This document shows, piece by piece, positions 6,755 through 11,654 of a DNA stretch of 11,654 bases. Below the pieces are notes generated by a model. It ran no database searches. It was not told the origin of the DNA and worked only from the letters and a program-made list of their open reading frames with translations. The DNA comes from DAOTYH01 sp034435015 (GTDB lineage Bacteria; Chloroflexota; Anaerolineae; Aggregatilineales; UBA3940). Made by a program: the position numbers and the translations under genes. Location of the stretch: contig DAOTYH010000079.1 in NCBI GenBank assembly GCA_034435015.1, positions 1 to 11,654 of the forward strand, in the 5' to 3' direction. The stretch's first letter is position 1. Every line of letters starts with the position of its first letter.

Positions 6755-6815
6755 GCTGTTTAAAGGTGTGGCCGGCTAGTATCGTTTAGTTCATCAATAG
6801 GTAGACTTAAGTAGT

Positions 6816-6821
6816 AGAGGA
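6816..6821 (+). promoter_or_regulatory. Ribosome-binding site of clpC
   Basis: AGAGGA lies 10 bases before the ATG at 6832, on the long side of normal spacing. The 77-base gap before clpC also holds a direct repeat TAGACTTA (6802-6809 and 6825-6832), the second copy reaching the start codon. No clear promoter hexamers or recognised heat-shock operator were found in the gap. Confidence 0.4.
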
Positions 6822-6831
6822 ATATAGACTT

Positions 6832-9285
6832 ATGAACCGTTTTGACCGTTTTACCGAGCGTGCTCAGGATGCCACGTCGCGTGCAATGGAGATTTTGCAA
6901 CGTTACGGGCATACTCAGATTGACACTGAGCACATCATGCTCGCCTTGCTGGAACAGCCAGACGGCGTAACGCCCCAGATTCTGGAGGCGCTTAATGTAG
7001 ATGTGGAGCAAATCAAGCGCCGCCTTGACGAGGACCTGCGTAACACACCCCGTTCAGCGGCCATTTACGGCAGTGGTATGGCAGGGCAGGTCTTCATTAC
7101 GCCGCGTGTTAACCGCGTCATTGAGGGCGCTCAGGAAGAAGCTACCCGTCTCAATGATGAGTACATCTCAACTGAGCATATCTTCCTGGCGATCTTGAAT
7201 ACCCGTACCACGCCCTCAGCCCGATTTCTGCGTGAGGCCGGCGTGACACGCGAGCGAGTGCTTGAAGTGATCCAGCGCATCCGAGGCGGACAACGTGTCA
7301 CTGACCCGCAGGCAGAGGCCCGCTACCGCACGCTGGAGAAATACAGCCGCGACCTGACACGCATGGCCGCCGAAGGGAAGCTCGACCCCGTTATCGGACG
7401 CGATGAAGAGATACTGCGTGTGATTCAGATTCTGAGCCGCCGCACTAAGAATAACCCCGTGCTGATCGGCGAGGCGGGGGTCGGCAAGACAGCCATCGTC
7501 GAGGGGCTGGCTCAGAAAATCGTCAGCAATGACATCCCGGAGATTCTGATGGGCAAGCGCATCGTGGCCCTTGACCTAGGCGCCATGATCGCCGGGTCAC
7601 GCTTCCGCGGCGAATTTGAGGAGCGTCTCAAAGCGGCCATTGAGGAAGTGCAACGAGCCGAAGGCGAGATCATCCTCTTCATTGATGAGATTCATCAGGT
7701 AGTGGGAGCGGGAGCCGCCCAGGGCGCTCTGGATGCCAGCAACATGATGAAGCCCGCACTGGCACGCGGCGAACTTCAGTGTATTGGCGCAACCACGCTG
7801 GATGAATACCGCCAGCACATCGAGAAGGACTCTGCGCTGGAGCGCCGCTTCGCGCCGGTCTTTGTCGAAGAGCCGTCAATCGAAGACACTATCGAGATGC
7901 TCAAGGGACTGCGCGGGCGGTACGAAGCACATCACAACGTCACCTTTTCGGATGCCGCGCTGGTAGCCGCCGCACGGCTCAGCCACCGGTACGTCACTGA
8001 TCGCCATCTGCCTGATAAGGCCATTGACCTCATGGACGAGGCCGCCGCCAAACTGCGTGTGGCGCTCTATTCCATGCCGCCGGAGTTGAAACGGATGAAG
8101 AATGAAATCGAGCGGCTGATGGCAGAGGAGGAACAGGCAGGTCTGGCGCGGAATTACGAGATGGCCGCCCAGTATAAGACCCAGCGTCTCCAGCTTCAGG
8201 CGGAGTATGATGTCCTCTACAACCGATGGCGGCAGGAAAATACCCTTGACGAGATCGTGGATGAGAAGGACATTGCAGAGGTGGTTGCCCGCTGGACCGG
8301 CATACCCGTCACCCAGATGATGGAAACCGAAGCCGAGAAACTGCTGCGCATGGAGGAGGCGCTGCACAGGCGGATCATCGGGCAGGATGAGGCTATATCT
8401 GCCGTCTCGGACGCCATTCGCCGCGCCCGCTCCGGCCTGAAGGACCCGCGCCGGCCTATCGGTTCATTTATCTTCCTTGGCTCTTCAGGCGTTGGCAAAA
8501 CAGAACTGGCAAAAGCACTGGCCGAGTTCCTGTTTGACGATGAGGATGCCCTGCTCCGGATTGACATGAGCGAGTACCGCGAGCAACATACCACAGCTCG
8601 GCTGTTTGGAGCGCCGCCCGGCTATGTGGGATATGAAGAAGGCGGTCAGCTCACCGAGGCAGTCCGCCGCCGCCCCTACCGGGTGATCCTGTTCGACGAG
8701 ATCGAAAAAGCCCACCCGGACGTGTGGAATGCTCTGTTGCAGATTCTTGACGATGGGCGTCTGACCGACGGGCAGGGACGTACAGTAGATTTCAGGAACA
8801 CAGTCATCATCATGACCAGCAACCTAGGGACGGAGTTTGCCCGCAAAGGCGGCACATTGGGCTTTGTTCCGACGAGCGACCCCCAGATAGTGGCTGACCA
8901 TGACAAGATTGAGAAGGCTCTTAAGGAGACCTTCCGGCCTGAGTTCCTTAACCGTATTGACGAGGTGATCATCTTCTCGCCGCTTACGCTGGAACAGGTC
9001 GAGCAGATTGTTGACCTGCAACTGGTTGACATTGCAGAACGCTTGCAGGAGCAGAACTTAACGGTCGAATTGACCGATAACGCCCGCAAGTGGCTTGCCC
9101 GTCAGGGTTACGATCCAGCCTTTGGGGCGCGGCCTCTCAAGCGTGCGATGCAGAAATACGTTGAGAGTCCGCTCTCTGTGCGTCTCTTACGCGGTGACTT
9201 CAAGGGTAAATCTCACGTCATCGTGGATGCCACTGAAGAAGGGATAGTATTCCGCGCTGTGGATACCGAGCCTGCTTCCTCCTGA
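6832..9285 (+). CDS. clpC: ClpC-type AAA+ unfoldase of the Clp protease
   Basis: 817 residues, the usual ClpC length. It unfolds proteins with ATP and threads them into the ClpP peptidase in the cytoplasm. Domain order: two Clp N repeats (about 1-150); AAA module 1 with Walker A GEAGVGKT (213-220), Walker B ILFIDE (281-286) and arginine pair R338-R339; a short middle domain with a UVR-like coiled coil (about 418-465) that in ClpC binds adaptors; AAA module 2 with Walker A GSSGVGKT (550-557) and Walker B ILFDEIEKAHPD (619-630); then the C-terminal D2-small domain. The ClpP-docking loop is present as LGF (676-678), so it should work with ClpP rather than as a ClpB disaggregase, whose middle domain is also much longer. 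No clpP or adaptor gene (mcsA, mcsB, ctsR) is adjacent. All ATPase residues are intact. It ends just before a strong terminator. Confidence 0.95.
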   Translation: MNRFDRFTERAQDATSRAMEILQRYGHTQIDTEHIMLALLEQPDGVTPQILEALNVDVEQIKRRLDEDLRNTPRSAAIYGSGMAGQVFITPRVNRVIEGAQEEATRLNDEYISTEHIFLAILNTRTTPSARFLREAGVTRERVLEVIQRIRGGQRVTDPQAEARYRTLEKYSRDLTRMAAEGKLDPVIGRDEEILRVIQILSRRTKNNPVLIGEAGVGKTAIVEGLAQKIVSNDIPEILMGKRIVALDLGAMIAGSRFRGEFEERLKAAIEEVQRAEGEIILFIDEIHQVVGAGAAQGALDASNMMKPALARGELQCIGATTLDEYRQHIEKDSALERRFAPVFVEEPSIEDTIEMLKGLRGRYEAHHNVTFSDAALVAAARLSHRYVTDRHLPDKAIDLMDEAAAKLRVALYSMPPELKRMKNEIERLMAEEEQAGLARNYEMAAQYKTQRLQLQAEYDVLYNRWRQENTLDEIVDEKDIAEVVARWTGIPVTQMMETEAEKLLRMEEALHRRIIGQDEAISAVSDAIRRARSGLKDPRRPIGSFIFLGSSGVGKTELAKALAEFLFDDEDALLRIDMSEYREQHTTARLFGAPPGYVGYEEGGQLTEAVRRRPYRVILFDEIEKAHPDVWNALLQILDDGRLTDGQGRTVDFRNTVIIMTSNLGTEFARKGGTLGFVPTSDPQIVADHDKIEKALKETFRPEFLNRIDEVIIFSPLTLEQVEQIVDLQLVDIAERLQEQNLTVELTDNARKWLARQGYDPAFGARPLKRAMQKYVESPLSVRLLRGDFKGKSHVIVDATEEGIVFRAVDTEPASS

Positions 9286-9302
9286 GAACAGCGTCTCGCC
9301 TG

Positions 9303-9341
9303 AAAGAGCCGCCCGCATGAGCCAGCCAGGGCGGCTCTTTT
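9303..9341 (+). terminator. Intrinsic terminator after clpC
   Basis: A perfect 12-bp stem (9303-9314 with 9329-9340, arms AAAGAGCCGCCC and GGGCGGCTCTTT) encloses a 14-base loop and runs into TTTT at 9338-9341. It begins 17 bases after the clpC stop and ends 18 bases before the next ATG, so it should insulate clpC from the DUF1232 gene, which would then need its own promoter or read-through. The left arm begins with AAA, giving a weak T-run on the other strand. Confidence 0.85.
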
Positions 9342-9359
9342 AACGAAGGGACCAGTTGG

Positions 9360-9761
9360 ATGGAGACCAGACCGACGCTCTGGCAAACTTGGAAGCTGAA
9401 GAGCCGGCAACTTAAAGCTGAGACCTATGCCCTGTATCTGGCTTACAGAGACCCCCGCACCCCATGGTACGCCAGAGTATTTGCCGTCCTTGTCGTAGCC
9501 TACGCCTTCAGCCCCATTGACCTGATACCCGACTTTGTGCCAGTGCTGGGTTACTTGGACGATCTGGTGCTGATCCCGGCAGGAGTAGCCCTTGCATTGA
9601 AAATGATCCCGCCAGCGGTGATGGCTGAGTGCCGTGCGGAAGCTCAACTTACTGTGCAGGGCGGCAGGCGGATTGGCCAGTTTGCCGCCGCCGTGATTAT
9701 CATGATCTGGGCGGGGATCATCGTGCTGATGGCTATATGGGCGTTCCGGCTTATAAGGTAA
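9360..9761 (+). CDS. YkvA/DUF1232 family membrane protein
   Basis: 133 residues. The central block PWYARVFAVLVVAYAFSPID, followed directly by LIPDFVPVLGYLDDL (residues 35-69), is the DUF1232 (YkvA) signature, a small family of unknown function often in the membrane. Hydrophobic segments are at about 38-50, 69-80 and 107-129, the last a likely membrane helix followed by a basic C-terminus. GAAGGGA at 9345-9351 sits 8 bases before the ATG. The gene begins immediately downstream of the clpC terminator and converges with the peptidase gene, leaving only 12 bases between the stop codons. No function is proposed. Confidence 0.85.
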   Translation: METRPTLWQTWKLKSRQLKAETYALYLAYRDPRTPWYARVFAVLVVAYAFSPIDLIPDFVPVLGYLDDLVLIPAGVALALKMIPPAVMAECRAEAQLTVQGGRRIGQFAAAVIIMIWAGIIVLMAIWAFRLIR

Positions 9762-9765
9762 GCCG
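9747..9765. terminator. Small hairpin between convergent genes
   Basis: CGGCTTA (9747-9753) pairs perfectly with TAAGCCG (9759-9765) around a 5-base loop, spanning the stop codon of the DUF1232 gene. It is followed by CTTCTGT, only weakly T-rich, so it is at best a weak terminator. Its place between two convergent stop codons is the main argument. Confidence 0.35.
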
Positions 9766-9773
9766 CTTCTGTA

Positions 9774-11303
9774 TCAATCTGGCGGGTTGGCGAAATAGGC
9801 CTGAAACAGCGGCGTCAAATCTACATTGGCATATTGCCGGGCCATGTGGAAGAAATCATCAGCAGTGACGATCTGCCCCGTGTAGGTTTCATAATAGTCC
9901 CGCATGAAAGCAAAGAATTGATCATCTCCCATCTGGCGGCGCAGATCGCGCAAGAACTGGGCCGCCTGTCCATACATGGAGAGGATGAAATCCGCACTGT
10001 CTGAGTAACTATAGATGGTAGCATCTACTGGCCCGTAGGGGCTGTACTGGAAAACCCTCTTTTCCCACCACCAGTCTGTAAACTCCGGGTGGTAATGCTC
10101 TAGGTAAAGCAGTTCGCTGTAGAAAGCTAGAGACTCGTCCAGCCAAGGCTCATTGGCCTGATCGTTGCCCACTCCCCCATACCACCATTGATGGGCTGTT
10201 TCGTGCGCGACCAGCACAGTCAGTATTGAGTTGGGCTGTCCCTGATAGACTGTGTAAGCATAATTGGTGATGGAGATCAGTCCCGAATATTCCATCCCCC
10301 CGAAGAAGCCATTCTCTGCCACCATCAGGCTGGGGTAAGGGGGAGGCCCCCAAAGCTGGCTAAAGAGTGTCAACGCCCGGACGGCCACCTCCAGCGCCGC
10401 CTGACCCGCCTCCTTATGTTCGGGGAGATAGTAACTCCGCACAACAATCCCCTCTGCCTCACCCTCTGCCATCTCATATCGGTCGCTGGCAAGAAAGGCA
10501 ATCCCCCGTGCGCCCTGCACATGAAACCGCCAGACCCCGTCTTCCTGTCCCAGCGGGCCGCCGCTGACCACTGTCACCCCTTCCTCAGTCGTGACATTCA
10601 GGCTTACGTCAGTCAGGGGGTAAAATGTTGGGTCGCCAACTGGCCGATAGTCCCATGTGTGCCAGCCTTCCCCCTCACGGTAAGGGACAAGCGCCGGATA
10701 CCATTCCCCTGCCTGAATCAAATCAAACGTCCAGCCCGTCGTCCCAATAGGGGGCCAATCGGTGGGGCCAACAGGGGGAATCACAACCCGGTAACGCAAC
10801 TCGATTTCTATCGTCTCACCGGGCCGGGCCGGGCGCGGTAGCGGCACACGCAGGATCGTTTCGGTTCCGAAAAAGCCGGGGGTGCCATTCTGTATTTCTT
10901 CCCCTAGTGTAACGGTCACCGCATCTAGGAAGAAGGATTCCGGCATAGCGTGGAGGGGCACATTAAACACAACCTCGTTCCACTCGTCGGATGTCGTATT
11001 CTGAACACTTACCTGTTGACGCACGCGCATCCAGCGCTCGGCATAGAACAGTTCCACATCCAGTGTCACCGCGGCTGTCGAGGGCATAAACGAGGGGGCG
11101 GCTGGCTCTGTCAATGCGGGGGCAGGAAGTGCTGATGGCGACGGGGAAGATAGTAGGCCAGTCACTTGGGACGTCGGTTCACCTATGCCCGCCATTGCTA
11201 AAGCGGATTCGCCTGTTTGAGCCGGCGTTGGTTGATTGCAACCGCCCATCAACAGAGCCAGCAGGGGCAGGATAAAAACGGAGCGGGGATGCCTAGCAGT
11301 CAT
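9774..11303 (-). CDS. M1-type metallopeptidase lipoprotein
   Basis: 509 residues, exported and probably lipid-anchored: hydrophobic residues 9-20 end in MGGC (C22), a slightly relaxed lipobox, then a Ser/Pro/Ala-rich linker (about 23-75). The M1 (gluzincin, aminopeptidase N-like) catalytic site is complete: HETAH (367-371) and E390 in WLDES, exactly HEXXH-18-E, as zinc ligands. The substrate loop is GGMEYSG (335-341), close to the GxMEN exopeptidase motif with Tyr in place of Asn. Y444 in MYGQAAQFLRDLRRQMG is the likely transition-state Tyr. It lacks the large C-terminal helical domain of aminopeptidase N (850-900 residues), as in shorter bacterial M1 members. The ATG at 11303 starts right at the signal peptide with GAGAG 7 bases upstream; a longer start at 11405 would read into the insertion sequence. 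Confidence 0.87.
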   Translation of the reverse strand: MTARHPRSVFILPLLALLMGGCNQPTPAQTGESALAMAGIGEPTSQVTGLLSSPSPSALPAPALTEPAAPSFMPSTAAVTLDVELFYAERWMRVRQQVSVQNTTSDEWNEVVFNVPLHAMPESFFLDAVTVTLGEEIQNGTPGFFGTETILRVPLPRPARPGETIEIELRYRVVIPPVGPTDWPPIGTTGWTFDLIQAGEWYPALVPYREGEGWHTWDYRPVGDPTFYPLTDVSLNVTTEEGVTVVSGGPLGQEDGVWRFHVQGARGIAFLASDRYEMAEGEAEGIVVRSYYLPEHKEAGQAALEVAVRALTLFSQLWGPPPYPSLMVAENGFFGGMEYSGLISITNYAYTVYQGQPNSILTVLVAHETAHQWWYGGVGNDQANEPWLDESLAFYSELLYLEHYHPEFTDWWWEKRVFQYSPYGPVDATIYSYSDSADFILSMYGQAAQFLRDLRRQMGDDQFFAFMRDYYETYTGQIVTADDFFHMARQYANVDLTPLFQAYFANPPD

Positions 11304-11351
11304 GGTGACACTCTCTTTTAGGGAGTGGCTAACTGTCTGGATATGTGCAAT

Positions 11352-11375
11352 AATAGTGTCATGAATAGTGTCATG
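11352..11375. repeat. Perfect 12-base tandem duplication
   Basis: AATAGTGTCATG occurs twice back to back (11352-11363 and 11364-11375) with no mismatch. Being a multiple of three, it duplicates the ATG in the transposase frame, so the encoded start region reads NSVM-NSVM before the zinc ribbon. It lies upstream of both divergent genes. Confidence 0.85.
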
Positions 11376-11654
11376 CAATGTCCAAAATGCAGCAACCAGA
11401 AGCAACAGGTCAAATCAGGGCGGACCGAAGTCGGGGGTCAACGCTACAATGCAAGGCCTGCGGATATCGCTACACGCCCAATCCTAAGCGGCATGGATAT
11501 AGCGATGAAGTACGAATGCAAGCCGTACGGATGTACGTTGACGGAATGAACCTGCGCCGGATCGCACGCCATCTGGGCGTGAACCATCAAAGCGCCGCCA
11601 ACTGGGTGAAAGCCTATGCGGCCCAGTTACCGCCCGCGCCGCAGCCGGATGAAG
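11373..11654 (+). pseudogene. IS1-type transposase N-terminus with a frame disruption, partial
   Basis: From the ATG at 11373 the frame reads a zinc-ribbon half CPKC and a GRTEVGGQRYN block, then loses homology and stops at 11549. Read one frame back from 11450, the protein continues as CKACGYRYTP, then an HTH block with GMNLRRIARHLGVNHQSAANW, and stays open to the window end (68 more codons). The two pieces join exactly at the second Cys pair of an InsA-like zinc ribbon, so one base is missing near 11448-11450. No X XXY YYZ slippery heptamer is seen there. The likely explanations are a decayed copy or an assembly error collapsing TT to T. The catalytic DDE part lies beyond the window. IS1 membership is judged from the zinc ribbon plus HTH arrangement. 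Confidence 0.7.

Larger units (their letters stand above)
11321..11654 (+). mobile_element. Insertion sequence, IS1-like, left part only
   Basis: An insertion sequence begins between the peptidase ribosome-binding region (about 11318) and the transposase ATG (11373) and leaves the window at the right edge. GGGAGTGGCTAACTGTCTGG at 11321-11340 begins with GG and is a plausible terminal repeat of an IS1-like element, but the other end is not visible, so neither the repeat nor a target duplication can be confirmed. The exact left boundary is therefore a guess. The element sits head-to-head with the peptidase gene and probably separates it from its original promoter. Confidence 0.35.

Noticed and set aside
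8217..8594. Minus-strand open frame of 125 codons inside clpC
   Set aside because: Ser/Arg-rich mirror of the clpC coding frame, with no family resemblance.
6832..9285. Reading this gene as ClpB rather than ClpC
   Set aside because: The middle domain is short and UVR-like and an LGF ClpP-docking loop is present, both features of ClpC.
10416..10841. Plus-strand open frame of 141 codons opposite the M1 peptidase
   Set aside because: Antisense shadow of a gene with a complete active site and signal peptide; Cys/Pro-rich and without motif.
1..11654. A defence island, CRISPR array, toxin-antitoxin pair or phage module
   Set aside because: No repeat-spacer pattern, nuclease/helicase pair, toxin-like small gene pair or structural phage gene was found on either strand.

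Overview
The window looks like chromosomal DNA of a free-living bacterium, most probably a member of the Chloroflexota (Anaerolineae-like). This is inferred from the gene families and style: a DUF6391-type membrane protein, exported lipoproteins with long Pro/Ser/Thr-rich linkers after the lipobox, an LmbE/PIG-L deacetylase, a ClpC with an LGF ClpP-docking loop, and an IS1-type transposase with a zinc-ribbon/HTH N-terminus. Base composition is moderately GC-rich by eye. No rRNA, tRNA, CRISPR array or phage gene was seen.

Layout. Positions 1-15 hold the first codons of a leftward gene that leaves the window, preceded by a very good leftward promoter at 73-100. Positions 101-329 are non-coding as far as I can tell. 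A rightward pair follows: a DUF6391-like membrane protein (380-925) and a shikimate-kinase-like P-loop protein with an altered substrate motif (951-1583). They converge on a small leftward NifU C-terminal-domain protein (1600-1869). Divergent from that is a tightly packed rightward cluster: PIG-L deacetylase (1971-2729), secreted M23 metallopeptidase (2733-3467), beta-propeller lipoprotein (3470-4567) and GT4 glycosyltransferase (4607-5737). After a 180-base gap with a promoter-like element and a strong hairpin comes an FkbM-type methyltransferase (5918-6754). Next is a full-length ClpC ATPase (6832-9285), closed by a clear intrinsic terminator, then a YkvA/DUF1232 membrane protein (9360-9761). 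It converges with a leftward M1-type metallopeptidase lipoprotein (9774-11303). The right edge (about 11321-11654) is the start of an insertion sequence whose transposase frame carries a one-base disruption. It sits immediately upstream of the peptidase start codon.

How the genes may work together. The 1971-5737 cluster joins a deacetylase, a cell-wall hydrolase, a surface lipoprotein and a glycosyltransferase with gaps of 3, 2 and 39 bases, which suggests co-expression and a cell-envelope or glycan-related task. The FkbM methyltransferase may extend that theme from its own promoter. ClpC (protein quality control), NifU (Fe-S assembly) and the peptidase are housekeeping-type genes. I see no clear previously undescribed multi-gene system. 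The best leads are the non-canonical shikimate-kinase-like protein beside a DUF6391 protein, the four-gene envelope cluster, the 5' leader hairpin of the FkbM gene, and the insertion sequence with a 12-base tandem duplication at the peptidase promoter.
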